A model generated the notes under the pieces. The model made no database searches, was not told the DNA's origin, and saw only the letters and a list, made by a program, of their open reading frames with translations. Made by a program: the position numbers and the translations under genes. From NCBI RefSeq assembly GCF_004217545.1, contig NZ_SHKY01000001.1, positions 2,170,001-2,234,000 on the forward strand: a stretch of DNA of 64,000 bases. Reading direction: 5' to 3'. Positions within the stretch are counted from its first letter, which is position 1; each line of letters opens with the position of its first letter. Positions 36,498 to 45,347 of this stretch are shown piece by piece. The stretch is from Krasilnikovia cinnamomea (GTDB lineage: Bacteria; Actinomycetota; Actinomycetes; Mycobacteriales; Micromonosporaceae).

Positions 36498-36817
36498 AGG
36501 CCTGCTCCGGCGGGCGTGCACCCGAACCCCACCCGCGGTCCGCCACGTCCCGGCGCCCGGCTTGGACACGGGGTCGGGATGCGGGCCCCGTGGCGCAACA
36601 TGTTCGCAGGTCCGGGCCTCCGGCTGGCCCGGGAGAACCCCGTGCCATACGTAGACGCTAGCTGATCAACTGTCACGCGCGATAGAGCGAAGCCGCAGGC
36701 CTCGCCGTCCGGTAGCCGACCTTGAACCATCGGTACGGAGAGTGACGGCCATCACGCCGTCGTGGTACGCCGATTCGGCGTCCTGCAACGACACGTTCGG
36801 CGAGTAGGCTGACGCAC
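36498..36817. other. 320-bp gap with two dyads, no gene
   Basis: Divergent spacer between the phoH-like gene and otsB. It contains GACGGC-N6-GCCGTC (36744-36761) and CGCCGA-T-TCGGCG (36768-36780), both within 75 bp of the otsB start, and the otsB -10 TAGGCT. No protein or RNA gene is apparent. Confidence 0.6.
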
Positions 36818-37630
36818 GTGGCAGAGTCAGCACGTCCTTCGCACCCGCTGAGTGCCGCCGAGGCGTGGGAGTTCACCGTCGCGCGAGCGAAGGACACCAC
36901 GTTCTTCTTCGACTTCGACGGGGTGCTCGCCCCGGTCGCCGACGACCCGGACGCCGTGCATCCGGTGCCGCAGGCACTCGACGTACTCGAAACCCTCGCC
37001 GGTCTGGTCGCCCGGGTGGCCATCGTCTCCGCCCGCCCGGTGAGCTTCCTGCAGTCCCGCTTCGCCCGCCTGACCCACGTCGACCTGTACGGCCTGTACG
37101 GCCTGGAGGTGCTGCACGAGGGTGAGGTGGTCACCGAGCCGGCCGCGCTGCCGTGGGTCCCGGCGATGGCCGACCTGGCCGAGCAGGCGCGGGCCGAGCT
37201 GCCCGACGCGATCCTGGTGGAGTACAAGCGGCTCTCGGTGGCCCTGCACTACCGCACCGCGCCGCACCTCGCCGACCAGGTCGAGCGCTGGGGGCACGAG
37301 CAGGCCGAGCGGCTCGGGTTGCGGATCCAGCGTGGCCGCATGGTGGTGGAGCTGAAGCCGCCGGTGGACCAGGACAAGGGCATGGTGATCAGCGACGCGG
37401 TGCTGACCGCGGGCTGCGCCTGGTACTTCGGTGACGACATGTCGGACGTCAAGGCGTTCGACGCGCTACGCGCCCGCGAGGCCCTCGATCCGGGCTTCTT
37501 CGGCATGTGTGTCGCGGTCGCGAACCCGGAGACCGGAGCCGAGCTGTCCAGCGCCGCCGACCTCACGCTGGAGTCTCCCGAGGCCGTGGCCCGCTTCCTC
37601 ACCGACGCCCTGCCCGCCTTCCGCGGTTGA
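36818..37630 (+). CDS. otsB: trehalose-6-phosphate phosphatase
   Basis: A 270-residue HAD-family phosphatase: FFFDFDGVLAPVADDP (Asp32 and Asp34), VAIVSARPVSFLQ, GLYGLEVLHEGEV, then VELKPPVDQDKG and WYFGDDMSDVKAFDAL, the OtsB pattern. It removes phosphate from trehalose-6-phosphate. The partner synthase otsA is not in the window. GTG start with TAGGCT ending 7 nt upstream (leaderless). Convergent with the cis-prenyltransferase gene. Confidence 0.94.
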   Translation: MAESARPSHPLSAAEAWEFTVARAKDTTFFFDFDGVLAPVADDPDAVHPVPQALDVLETLAGLVARVAIVSARPVSFLQSRFARLTHVDLYGLYGLEVLHEGEVVTEPAALPWVPAMADLAEQARAELPDAILVEYKRLSVALHYRTAPHLADQVERWGHEQAERLGLRIQRGRMVVELKPPVDQDKGMVISDAVLTAGCAWYFGDDMSDVKAFDALRAREALDPGFFGMCVAVANPETGAELSSAADLTLESPEAVARFLTDALPAFRG

Positions 37631-37643
37631 GGAGAGCGCGGGG

Positions 37644-38414
37644 TCAGGCGCCGTAGCGGCGTTGGCGGCCCGCGTAGGAGCGCAGGGCGCGCAGGAAGTC
37701 GATGCGGCGGAAGTCGGGCCAGTTGGCGTCATGGAAGTAGAACTCCGAGTGCGCCGACTGCCACAGCAGGAAACCGGAGAGGCGCTGCTCCCCGCTCGTA
37801 CGGATGACCAGGTCGGGGTCGGGCTGGCCGCGGGTGTAGAGGTGCTCGGCGATGTGCTCGACGTCGAGGATCTCGGCCAGCTCCTCGATGGTGCGCCCGG
37901 CGGCGGCGTTCTCGTGCAGCAGCGAGCGGACCGCGTCGGCGATCTCGCGCCGGCCGCCGTACCCGACCGCCATGTTGACCTCGACGCCGTCGGTGCGGTC
38001 GCGGGTCCTCTCCTGGGCCGCCTTGAGCGCGGTCGCGGTGGCGCCGGGCAGCACGTCGAGGGCGCCGACGATGCGCAGCCGCCACGGGTTGCCGTCCTCG
38101 GCCAGCTCCGTGGCCAGATCCTCGATGATCTTCAGCAGCGGGTCGAGTTCGGCGGCGGGACGCTGCAGGTTGTCCGTGGCCAGCAGGTACAGCGTGACGT
38201 GCTCGATCCCGGCCTGGTCGCACCAGGCCAGCAGCTCCTTGACCCGGGCGGCGCCGACCCGGTGGCCGTCGTTCGGGTCGACGTAGCCCATCTCCCTGGC
38301 CCAGCGGCGGTTGCCGTCGCACATGACCCCGACATGGCGCGGCACCGGCTTGCCGACCAACTTGCGGGCGAGCCGCCGCTCGTACACCGAGTAGACCAGG
38401 GACCGCAGACTCAT
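37644..38414 (-). CDS. cis-prenyltransferase (isoprenyl transferase, UppS family)
   Basis: A 256-residue cis-prenyltransferase. VMCDGNRRWARE carries the catalytic Asp33, LYLLATDNLQRP, VNMAVGYGGRREIADAV and LVIRTSGEQRLSGFLLWQSAHSE complete the conserved regions. It condenses isopentenyl diphosphate onto an allylic primer; actinobacteria have a short-chain (Z,E-FPP) and a long-chain paralogue, and LATDNLQRP suggests the short-chain Rv1086-like type, though this is uncertain. TAGGCT ends 7 nt before the ATG. Confidence 0.92.
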   Translation of the reverse strand: MSLRSLVYSVYERRLARKLVGKPVPRHVGVMCDGNRRWAREMGYVDPNDGHRVGAARVKELLAWCDQAGIEHVTLYLLATDNLQRPAAELDPLLKIIEDLATELAEDGNPWRLRIVGALDVLPGATATALKAAQERTRDRTDGVEVNMAVGYGGRREIADAVRSLLHENAAAGRTIEELAEILDVEHIAEHLYTRGQPDPDLVIRTSGEQRLSGFLLWQSAHSEFYFHDANWPDFRRIDFLRALRSYAGRQRRYGA

Positions 38415-38445
38415 CACGCCCAGCCTATCCGCAGTGCTGCCACCC

Positions 38446-39585
38446 TTAATGCCGGACCGGTCCGGGGCGCAGCAGCTCCGTGGCGATGCGTCCGATAGTC
38501 CGAATGTCGAAGACTCCGTCACCGACCCCCAGATCGACCATCCGGTCGAAGACGGCCCCATGCCGGTGCGCGGCCCGCACGGCCGCGTCCACCACCCGCG
38601 CGCCCCGGGTGAGCCGGGCGGCCATCCCGGAGTGCCGCAGGTGGCGGCCCAGGCGGCGGCGCAGGGCAGCGGTGTACCGGGCGCCGGCTTCGTGGGCAGC
38701 TCCCGCCGCCGCCGCGCCCGCCAGCGCACCGGAGAGCACCGCGTAGAAGATGCCCTCGCCCGTGAACGGGTTGATCAAGGACAGGGCGTCCCCGGCCAGC
38801 AGCACCCGGCCCCGCGCGGGCGGCGGCCGGTGCGTGGACAGGGGCAGGTGGTGGGCGCGCGGGCTGGTCGCATCGGTGCCGGGCAGCAGCCCGGCCAGGC
38901 GCTCCAGCAGGTACGCCCGGCTCAGCGGGGCGCCGCGTAACACCTCCCCGTATCCGACGTTGGCCGTGCCGTCGCCGAGCGGAAACGCCCACGCGTACGC
39001 GGGCCAGCGCGCGCTCGTGGTGACGATGAGCTGTTCCGCGCCGTCCCACGGTGCGTAGCCGCGCAGGGCGAGCGCCAGGTGCCCGGGCGGGTTGGGCGGG
39101 TGGCCGAGGGCGCGGCGCACGACCGAGCCCGCCCCGTCCGCGCCGATCACCACGGCGGCCCGGTACTCGTCGTCCCGGCCGCCGGTGGAACACGCCACCC
39201 GGACCTCGTGCCCGTCGTCGTGGACCGCCCGTACCGAACGGCGCCGCAGGTCCGCCCCGGCCGCGACCGCCGCGGCGACCAGCCGGGCGTCGAAGACCCG
39301 GCGGGGCACGGTGTGTGCCGGGCGCGGCAGGGGGCGGGCCACCACCGCCCCGCCGGGAGCCACTAACCGCAGGCGGCCGATCGGCGGATGGCCCCGGGCG
39401 GCGTCGGGCACGCCGAGGCCGGTGAGGATGTCGAGGGCGTTCGCGGCGATGCCGTCGCCGCACGGCTTGTCGCGGGGGAAGTCGGCGCGGTCGAGCAGCA
39501 GGACCCGGGCCCCGGCCCGGCGGGCGGCCAGCGCCGCGGCCGCCCCGGCGGGACCCGCCCCGACGACCGCGACATCGAACCTCAC
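38446..39585 (-). CDS. geranylgeranyl reductase family FAD oxidoreductase
   Basis: A 379-residue flavoprotein. The FAD dinucleotide site VAVVGAGPAGAAAALAARRAG is followed by RADFPRDKPCGDGI (the PxxKxCG motif of the geranylgeranyl reductase family), VVIGADGAGSVVRRALG, AYAWAFPLGDGTANVGYG and GRVLLAGDALSLINPFTGEGI. It probably saturates isoprenoid or menaquinone side chains. GTG start with GAGGTG upstream. It runs toward and just upstream of the cis-prenyltransferase gene on the same strand, an isoprenoid pairing. Confidence 0.9.
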   Translation of the reverse strand: MRFDVAVVGAGPAGAAAALAARRAGARVLLLDRADFPRDKPCGDGIAANALDILTGLGVPDAARGHPPIGRLRLVAPGGAVVARPLPRPAHTVPRRVFDARLVAAAVAAGADLRRRSVRAVHDDGHEVRVACSTGGRDDEYRAAVVIGADGAGSVVRRALGHPPNPPGHLALALRGYAPWDGAEQLIVTTSARWPAYAWAFPLGDGTANVGYGEVLRGAPLSRAYLLERLAGLLPGTDATSPRAHHLPLSTHRPPPARGRVLLAGDALSLINPFTGEGIFYAVLSGALAGAAAAGAAHEAGARYTAALRRRLGRHLRHSGMAARLTRGARVVDAAVRAAHRHGAVFDRMVDLGVGDGVFDIRTIGRIATELLRPGPVRH

Positions 39586-39637
39586 CGGACTGCACCTCGT
39601 GGCACCGGTCGAAGGCTCACGCCCGCACCGTACACAG

Positions 39638-39671
39638 CAGCGCCCGCACCTCAGAAGAGGTGCGGGCGCTG
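39638..39671 (-). terminator. perfect 15-bp stem after pckG
   Basis: CAGCGCCCGCACCTC, loop AGAA, GAGGTGCGGGCGCTG, ending 12 nt before the pckG stop codon on the opposite side, that is just downstream of pckG. Almost certainly its transcription terminator. Confidence 0.9.
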
Positions 39672-39682
39672 GGATCGGTGGA

Positions 39683-41500
39683 TCAGGCGGCGTTGAGCCG
39701 GGCGCGCAGAGCGTCCAGCTCGGACCACAGTACGGCGGGCAGCTTGTCGCCCATCTTCTCGAACCACTCGGTGACCAGCGGCAGCTCGGCCAGCCACTCG
39801 TCGCGGTCGACGCGCAGCGCGGCCTCGAGGTCCTCAGCGGACATGTCGAGCCCGGTCAGGTCGAGCGCGTCCGGCGTCGGCACGTGCCCGACGGGGGTCT
39901 CCACGGCGGCCGCGCGGCCGTCGAGGCGCTCGACGATCCACTTGAGCACCCGGGAGTTCTCGCCGAAGCCGGGCCACAGGAACCGGCCGTCGTCGCCACG
40001 GCGGAACCAGTTGACGTAGAACACCTTGGGCAGCTTGTCGGCGTCGCCGCCGGCACCCTTGCCCATCTCGATCCAGTGCTGGAAGTAGTCACCGGCGTGG
40101 TAGCCGATGAACGGCAGCATCGCCATCGGGTCGCGGCGTACGACGCCGACCTGGCCGACCGCGGCGGCCGTGGTCTCCGACGACAGCGTGGCGCCGAGGT
40201 ACACGCCGTGCGCCCAGTCGCGGGCCTCGGTGACCAGCGGGATGGTGGTCTTGCGGCGGCCACCGAACAGGATGGCGTCGATCGGCACCCCGCGCGGGTC
40301 GTCGTACTCGGGCGCCAGGATCGGGCACTGCGTGATCGGGGTGCAGAACCGGCTGTTCGGGTGGCTGGACAGGGCGTCGGAGTCCGGCGTCCAGTCGTTG
40401 CCGTGCCAGTCGGTCAGATGCGCGGGCGGCTCGCCCATGCCCTCCCACCAGATGTCACCGTCGTCGGTGAGCGCCACGTTGGTGAACAGCGAGTTGCCCT
40501 TGGCCAGGGTGCGCATCGCGTTCGGGTTGGTCTTGTAGTCCGTGCCGGGCGCGACGCCGAACAGGCCGTACTCCGGGTTGGTGGCCCACAGGCGGCCGTC
40601 CTCACCGAAGCGCATCCAGGCGATGTCGTCGCCGATGGTCTCGACCTTCCAGCCGGGAACCGTGGGCTCCAGCATGGCCAGGTTGGTCTTGCCACAGGCC
40701 GACGGGAACGCGGCGGCGATGTAGCGGACCTGACCCTCGGGCGAGGTCAGCTTCATGATCAGCATGTGCTCGGCCAGCCAGCCCTCGTCGCGGGCGGCGA
40801 CGCTGGCGATGCGCAGCGCGAAGCACTTCTTGCCGAGCAGCGAGTTGCCGCCGTAGCCGGAGCCGAACGACCAGATCTCGCGGGTCTCCGGGAAATGCGA
40901 GATGTACTTGGTCTCGTTGCACGGCCAGGGCACGTCCTGCTGACCCGGCTCCAGCGGCGCGCCGACGGAGTGCAGGGCGGGCACGAACGGCGCGTCGTCG
41001 CCCATGGCCTCGAGCACCTTGGTGCCCATCCGGGTCATGATCTTCATGGACGCGACCACGTACGGGCTGTCGGTCAGCTCGACCCCGAACATGGGGCTCG
41101 GTGAGTCGAGCGGGCCCATGCAGAACGGGACGACGTACATCGTGCGGCCGCGCATGCAGCCGCGGTACAGCTCGGTCATCGTCGCCTTCATCTCGGAAGG
41201 CGCCATCCAGTTGTTGGTCGGCCCGGCGTCGGCCGGGTCGACGGAGCAGATGTAGGTGCGCTCCTCCACGCGGGCGACGTCACCGGGATCGGTGCGGGCC
41301 CAGAAGGAGTTCGGCTTCTTCTCCGCGTTGAGGCGGACGAGTGAGCCGGCCTCGACCAGCTCGTCGGTGAGGCGCGTCCATTCCTGCTCTGAGCCGTCGC
41401 ACCAGACGATCGCGTCCGGGGTGGTGAGTGCGGCGACCTCGTCGATCCAGTCGAGCAGGCGTTGGTGGCGGGTGGGGGCGGTGACAGCGGGCAAAGACAT
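39683..41500 (-). CDS. pckG: phosphoenolpyruvate carboxykinase (GTP)
   Basis: A 605-residue GTP-dependent PEPCK that makes PEP from oxaloacetate. The P-loop is [15 protein letters not shown], the substrate region is around [19 protein letters not shown], and the [24 protein letters not shown] and [21 protein letters not shown] segments are diagnostic. ATG with GAAGGAGAT at 7 nt; a longer in-frame start has no such site. A perfect hairpin follows the stop. Length is normal for the family. Confidence 0.97.
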   Translation of the reverse strand: MSLPAVTAPTRHQRLLDWIDEVAALTTPDAIVWCDGSEQEWTRLTDELVEAGSLVRLNAEKKPNSFWARTDPGDVARVEERTYICSVDPADAGPTNNWMAPSEMKATMTELYRGCMRGRTMYVVPFCMGPLDSPSPMFGVELTDSPYVVASMKIMTRMGTKVLEAMGDDAPFVPALHSVGAPLEPGQQDVPWPCNETKYISHFPETREIWSFGSGYGGNSLLGKKCFALRIASVAARDEGWLAEHMLIMKLTSPEGQVRYIAAAFPSACGKTNLAMLEPTVPGWKVETIGDDIAWMRFGEDGRLWATNPEYGLFGVAPGTDYKTNPNAMRTLAKGNSLFTNVALTDDGDIWWEGMGEPPAHLTDWHGNDWTPDSDALSSHPNSRFCTPITQCPILAPEYDDPRGVPIDAILFGGRRKTTIPLVTEARDWAHGVYLGATLSSETTAAAVGQVGVVRRDPMAMLPFIGYHAGDYFQHWIEMGKGAGGDADKLPKVFYVNWFRRGDDGRFLWPGFGENSRVLKWIVERLDGRAAAVETPVGHVPTPDALDLTGLDMSAEDLEAALRVDRDEWLAELPLVTEWFEKMGDKLPAVLWSELDALRARLNAA

Positions 41501-41678
41501 TCGTGGATCTCCTTCGGTCGGCACTGACCTGCGACGAGCCAGGCCGCGGACGGCCTCGTAAGTCACGGGAGTCACCTGAGCGTAAGCCGATCGACCGTTC
41601 AGTTCATCGGTTCACCCTGTGGACAACCGCACAATCCTCGGTGTTTGTGCGCGTTCACGATTGATCTTTCGGAAGTCA

Positions 41679-41702
41679 GCGCACGAGTGCGCACGAGTGC
41701 GC
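41679..41702. repeat. 10-bp direct repeat GCGCACGAGT in the pckG/sigma divergent gap
   Basis: Two complete and one partial unit lie in the 300-bp gap between divergent pckG and the sigma-factor gene. TACGCT on the minus strand (41579-41584) is a plausible pckG -10. The rest of the gap holds no gene I can support. Confidence 0.55.
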
Positions 41703-41725
41703 TCCGACCTGCTTCCTGCCTCGAC

Positions 41726-41755
41726 TTTCACAAACCCGACCAAGCTGCCTAAACT
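41726..41755 (+). promoter_or_regulatory. promoter for the ECF sigma-factor gene
   Basis: TTTCAC (41726-41731), 18-bp spacer, TAAACT (41750-41755). This places the start of transcription about 40 nt before the ATG, leaving room for the AGGAGG at 41790-41795, so this gene is not leaderless. Confidence 0.5.
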
Positions 41756-41800
41756 TGGACGTAACCGGGCTTTCCTCCCCATCGTCGTCAGGAGGCAGGA

Positions 41801-42559
41801 ATGGCGATGCCGGGCAGCGACACGGACACCGACCTGCTCGCGGCCGTACGCGCCGGAAACGCGGACGCCTACGGCACGCTCTACCAGCGGCACTCCGCGG
41901 CAACCAAGCAGCTCGCGCACACCCTCGCCCCCAACCCCGCCGACGCGGACGACCTGGTCGCCGAGACCTTCACCAACGTGTTCGCCGCGCTGCGGGCCGG
42001 GCGCGGACCGCTCGTCGCGTTCCGGGCGTACCTGCACACCACCCTGCGGCACGTCTGCTACCACCGGGCCCGCCGGGACCGGCGGCTGGAGTTCACCGAC
42101 GACCTCACCCGCTACGACCCGGGGGAACCGTTCCTCGACCCGGCACTGGACCGGCTGGAGCGCACCTTCGCCGCCCGCGCGTTCAGTCAACTGCCCGCCC
42201 GCTGGCGCGACGTGCTCTGGCACACCGAGGTGGAAGGGGCCAGCCCGGCCGAGGTCGCCCCCCTGCTGGGGCTCACCCCGAACGCGGTCGCCGTGCTCGC
42301 GCACCGCGCCCGGGAAGGTCTGCGCCAGCGCTACCTGCAGCAGCATGTGGCCATCGCCGAGCAGCCCGAATGCCGGTGGACGGGCGACCGGCTCGGCGGG
42401 CACGTCCGCGGCCGGCTGGCCACCCGCGACACCGCCCGGCTCCGCGCCCACCTGCGCTGGTGCGGTGGCTGCCGGGGCCGCCTCGCCGAAATCGCCGATT
42501 TGGACGTGATTCGTCACCGTCCGTACCGGCAGCGTCACCATGCCGAGCCCGCCGGTTAA
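41801..42559 (+). CDS. ECF RNA polymerase sigma factor with zinc-finger-like C-terminal extension
   Basis: A 252-residue sigma-70 family factor. Region 2 (about 20-90) includes LYQRHSAATKQLAHTLAPNP and DADDLVAETFTNVFAALRAG; region 4 (about 125-180) includes SQLPARWRDVLWHTEVEGAS and VAPLLGLTPNAVAVLAHRA. After region 4 comes an extension with Cys, two His and HLRWCGGCRG, the layout of zinc-binding anti-sigma domains but here on the same chain. No separate anti-sigma gene is adjacent. The AGGAGG is 5 nt before the ATG. Confidence 0.88.
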   Translation: MAMPGSDTDTDLLAAVRAGNADAYGTLYQRHSAATKQLAHTLAPNPADADDLVAETFTNVFAALRAGRGPLVAFRAYLHTTLRHVCYHRARRDRRLEFTDDLTRYDPGEPFLDPALDRLERTFAARAFSQLPARWRDVLWHTEVEGASPAEVAPLLGLTPNAVAVLAHRAREGLRQRYLQQHVAIAEQPECRWTGDRLGGHVRGRLATRDTARLRAHLRWCGGCRGRLAEIADLDVIRHRPYRQRHHAEPAG

Positions 42560-42622
42560 GAGTCGCTCACGGGTCGCTCACGGGGACGTCGCCGGGTGAC
42601 AGGCGCCGGTAGTCTCGATCCC

Positions 42623-43153
42623 GTGCCAGAGACTCCGCCGCCGCAGACGTCCAGCCTGCGCGCCAGGCTGAGCGCGCTGGTGCGGGAGGTCGGCAAGTTC
42701 GGCGTCGTCGGCACCGTCGCGTTCGCGGTCGACCTGGCCATCTTCAACGTGCTGCTCCAGCTCGACGTGGAGACCCTGCTGGCCAAGACCGGCTCCACGG
42801 TCGTCGCCACCACCGTCGCCTTCACCGGCAACCGCTTCTGGACGTGGCGGCACCGCGAGCACCACAACATGGCCCGGCAGTACGCCACCTTCTTCTTCCT
42901 CAACGCGGCCGGACTCGGCATCGGCCTCGCCTGCCTGACCATCAGCCACTACGGGCTCGGCCAGTTCTGGCCCGCGCTGCAGAGCCCGCTCGCGGACAAC
43001 GTGTCCGGCCTGCTCGTGGGCGGCGTACTGGGCACCCTGTTCCGCTTCTGGTCGTACCGCCGCTTCGTGTTCCGCGCCGCCGACGCCGCGGAGCCCGTCT
43101 CACCCGCACCGGACACCACGGACCCCGGGCTAGCGCCCCTTCCGCACATGTGA
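42623..43153 (+). CDS. GtrA-like membrane protein (first of two)
   Basis: A 176-residue four-helix protein of the GtrA family: REVGKFGVVGTVAFAVDLAIFN, TVVATTVAFTGNRFWTWRHRE, then QYATFFFLNAAGLGIGL and FRFWSYRRFVFR. GtrA proteins flip or support lipid-linked sugars for cell-surface glycan modification. GTG start with TAGTCT ending 7 nt upstream. A second GtrA gene follows after 62 bp. No glycosyltransferase is adjacent. Confidence 0.9.
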   Translation: MPETPPPQTSSLRARLSALVREVGKFGVVGTVAFAVDLAIFNVLLQLDVETLLAKTGSTVVATTVAFTGNRFWTWRHREHHNMARQYATFFFLNAAGLGIGLACLTISHYGLGQFWPALQSPLADNVSGLLVGGVLGTLFRFWSYRRFVFRAADAAEPVSPAPDTTDPGLAPLPHM

Positions 43154-43215
43154 CGGCGCCGTCACCGCCCCCGGCCCACCGTGGTACCCACCCACCCTCC
43201 CGTAAGGTTGTCCAG

Positions 43216-43812
43216 ATGCCCCCAGCCCGCTCGCTGACGGAACGGCTGCGCCGTCTCGTCCCCGAGGCGTTCGCCTTCGGCGTTATCGGCGCCGCGAACA
43301 CCGTGCTCTACATGGCCATCTTCTACGTGACCATGCCGATCGGCGCGGTGAAGGCGACCGTGATCGCCACGGTCATCACGACGACGCTGGCCTACCTGGC
43401 GAACCGCTACTGGACCTACCGGCACCACGCCCGCAGCGCGCTGCGCCGCGAGTACACCCTGTTCTTCGGCTTCAACCTCATCGGGATGCTCATCCAGTCC
43501 GGCGCGGTGACCATCGCCAAGTACGGCGTGGGCCTCAACGAGTCCGACCACAAGCTCGCCATCATGGGGGTCACCCTCTTCGCGACCGGGATCGCCACCA
43601 TCTTCCGGTTCTGGGCGTACCGGACCTTCGTGTTCCTCAAGCCGCCGGTCGACGGCCACGAGGACGCCATCACCGAACTGGACCCGGCCGCCGGCCTCGC
43701 CGAGTTCAGCGCCGAACACCACCCCGGCAGCGCCGCGCAGCTCGCCGAGCTGGAACGCGAGATCGAGCTGGCCGAGCTGGACGCCGAGCGCCCCGCCCGC
43801 TCCGGCAGCTGA
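43216..43812 (+). CDS. GtrA-like membrane protein (second of two)
   Basis: A 198-residue GtrA protein with four membrane helices: FAFGVIGAANTVLYMAIFYVT, TTTLAYLANRYWTYRHH, FFGFNLIGMLIQSGAVTIA and TIFRFWAYRTFVFLKP. It then has a 50-residue Glu/Ala-rich cytoplasmic tail that the first copy lacks. TAAGGT ends 7 nt before the ATG. Probably arose by duplication of its neighbour. Its stop sits in a degenerate first unit of a 15-bp tandem repeat. Confidence 0.9.
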   Translation: MPPARSLTERLRRLVPEAFAFGVIGAANTVLYMAIFYVTMPIGAVKATVIATVITTTLAYLANRYWTYRHHARSALRREYTLFFGFNLIGMLIQSGAVTIAKYGVGLNESDHKLAIMGVTLFATGIATIFRFWAYRTFVFLKPPVDGHEDAITELDPAAGLAEFSAEHHPGSAAQLAELEREIELAELDAERPARSGS

Positions 43813-43818
43813 CCCCGC

Positions 43819-43863
43819 CGCAGCTCAACCCCGCGCAGCTCAACCCCGCGCAGCTCAACCCCG
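43819..43863. repeat. 15-bp tandem repeat (three perfect copies) at a convergent junction
   Basis: CGCAGCTCAACCCCG occurs three times in a row, preceded by a degenerate copy covering the gtrA stop codon (43810-43812). The opposing gene's stop (43855-43857) lies in the third copy, and every copy contains a TCA that is a minus-strand stop. Confidence 0.95.
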
Positions 43864-44448
43864 CAGCGCGCGCCGCCCGCGGCGGTCCCTCGCCCGGGGG
43901 ACCGGCACCTCGTCGTCGTCCCCCGGCTCGTCGTCGTCCGCAAGCTCGTCGTCGGCGGGGCGCAGCCGGTCGTGCTCGATCAGCTCGTACAGGGTGGTCT
44001 GCACCTCGTGCACGTGCGGCACGGACGCCAGCACCGCGACGCGGTCGCCGATGGAATCGACGGTCAGCGTGCCGCAACCGAGCAGCCGGTCGAGCACCGA
44101 CTGGGTCATCGCGTGGTCGTTGACCCGGGCCAGCGGCAGATCCCGCCGCTCCCGCGCCAGCACCCCGTCCTGCAGCAGGATCCGCTCGTCCGTGATCACG
44201 TAGTGGGTGCAGCGCCACACGAGCAGCGGCCAGACGCCCCGGCGCACCGCGACCCCGAGACAGATCACCGCGACCACCCAGACGCCGATCCGGCCGCCCA
44301 GGTCCGTCGGCAGCATCACCCACGCCACGATCATCGCCGCGAGCGTGACCAGCAGCACCAGGCCGGGCAGGACCGCCGCCCGGGCATGCGGGCGCAGGTG
44401 GAGGACTACGTCCTCGGAATCGGTGAGCACATCGTCCGGGAAACGCAC
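43855..44448 (-). CDS. PH-domain (bPH2/DUF304) membrane protein
   Basis: A 197-residue protein. HLRPHARAAVLPGLVLLVTLAAM and the GVWVVAVICLGVAVRR segments form two membrane helices; WRCTHYVITDERILLQDGVLARERRDLPLARVNDHAMTQ is the typical bPH2 core, and an acidic Asp/Glu tail follows. Function unknown for the family. GTG start with TACGCT 7 nt upstream, inside the end of birA, so it can be transcribed separately though it follows birA on the same strand. Confidence 0.88.
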   Translation of the reverse strand: MRFPDDVLTDSEDVVLHLRPHARAAVLPGLVLLVTLAAMIVAWVMLPTDLGGRIGVWVVAVICLGVAVRRGVWPLLVWRCTHYVITDERILLQDGVLARERRDLPLARVNDHAMTQSVLDRLLGCGTLTVDSIGDRVAVLASVPHVHEVQTTLYELIEHDRLRPADDELADDDEPGDDDEVPVPRARDRRGRRALRG

Positions 44449-44453
44449 GCCGG

Positions 44454-45320
44454 TCAGCGTACGTGCACCACGTCACCCGCGGAGACGCGCCGCTCGCCGT
44501 CAGCCGTCCGGATCACCAACTGACCGTCCGGGTCCACCGTGGTCGCCGTTCCGGTGACCTCGTCGCCGCCCGGCAGCAGCACCCGTACCGCGCGTCCGAG
44601 GGTCGCGCACCCGTCCCGGTAGGCGGCCAGCAGCCCACACATCTCCGCGTCGCCGCCGGTGTCGCGCCAGCCCGCGTACCACTGGGCCAGGCCGCGCAGC
44701 AGCGACCGCAACAGCGGGTCCCGGTCGGTCATCTCCGCACCCGCCGCCCGCAACGACGTGGCCGGCAGGCCGGTCGGCACGCGCGGCAGTTCCTCCGGAC
44801 GGGTCGTGACGTTGAGGCCGATGCCGAGCACCACCGCGTCGTCCACGGCCTCCGCGAGGATGCCGGCGCACTTCGCCTCACCGTCCGCGGTCCGGATCAG
44901 CAGGTCGTTCGGCCACTTCACGGCCGCGTCCAGGCTGGTCAGCTTCTCGACGGTGGCGCGCAGGGCCGCACCGGCCAGCAACGGCAACCAGCCGTACGCC
45001 CGGGCCGGGACGGCGGGCCAGCCGCGCGCGGGCACCGGCCGGCCGGGACGCAACAGCACGCTGACGGTCAGCCCCGCCCGGGGCGGCGACACCCAGTCCC
45101 GGCCGCGCCGCCCCCGGCCCGCCAGCTGCCGCTCGGCCACCACGATCAGGCCCTCGGGCTCCCCCGCGCGCGCGGCGTCGGCCACGTCGGCGTTCGTCGA
45201 GTCGGTTTCGGTACGCAGGTCCAGCCGCTGCCACAGGCCGCCCGGGGTCAACAGCCCACGCTCGAGGGAGCGGAAAACCAGCGGAGGGCGCTCCAGGTCC
45301 GCGTACGGCGAGGACGGCAT
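44454..45320 (-). CDS. birA: biotin--[acetyl-CoA-carboxylase] ligase
   Basis: A 288-residue biotin protein ligase without the N-terminal HTH repressor domain. TDSTNADVADAARAG, the biotin/ATP loop ERQLAGRGRRGRDWVSPP, LDAAVKWPNDLLI, and GIGLNVTTRPEEL are visible, with a C-terminal SH3-like domain. It attaches biotin to the AccA3 lysine encoded in this same region. TAGGGT ends 6 nt before the ATG. Its position next to accD matches the conserved actinobacterial carboxylase neighbourhood. Confidence 0.95.
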   Translation of the reverse strand: MPSSPYADLERPPLVFRSLERGLLTPGGLWQRLDLRTETDSTNADVADAARAGEPEGLIVVAERQLAGRGRRGRDWVSPPRAGLTVSVLLRPGRPVPARGWPAVPARAYGWLPLLAGAALRATVEKLTSLDAAVKWPNDLLIRTADGEAKCAGILAEAVDDAVVLGIGLNVTTRPEELPRVPTGLPATSLRAAGAEMTDRDPLLRSLLRGLAQWYAGWRDTGGDAEMCGLLAAYRDGCATLGRAVRVLLPGGDEVTGTATTVDPDGQLVIRTADGERRVSAGDVVHVR

Positions 45321-45347
45321 CCGCTCACCCTAGCCGCGCGGCCGGGC

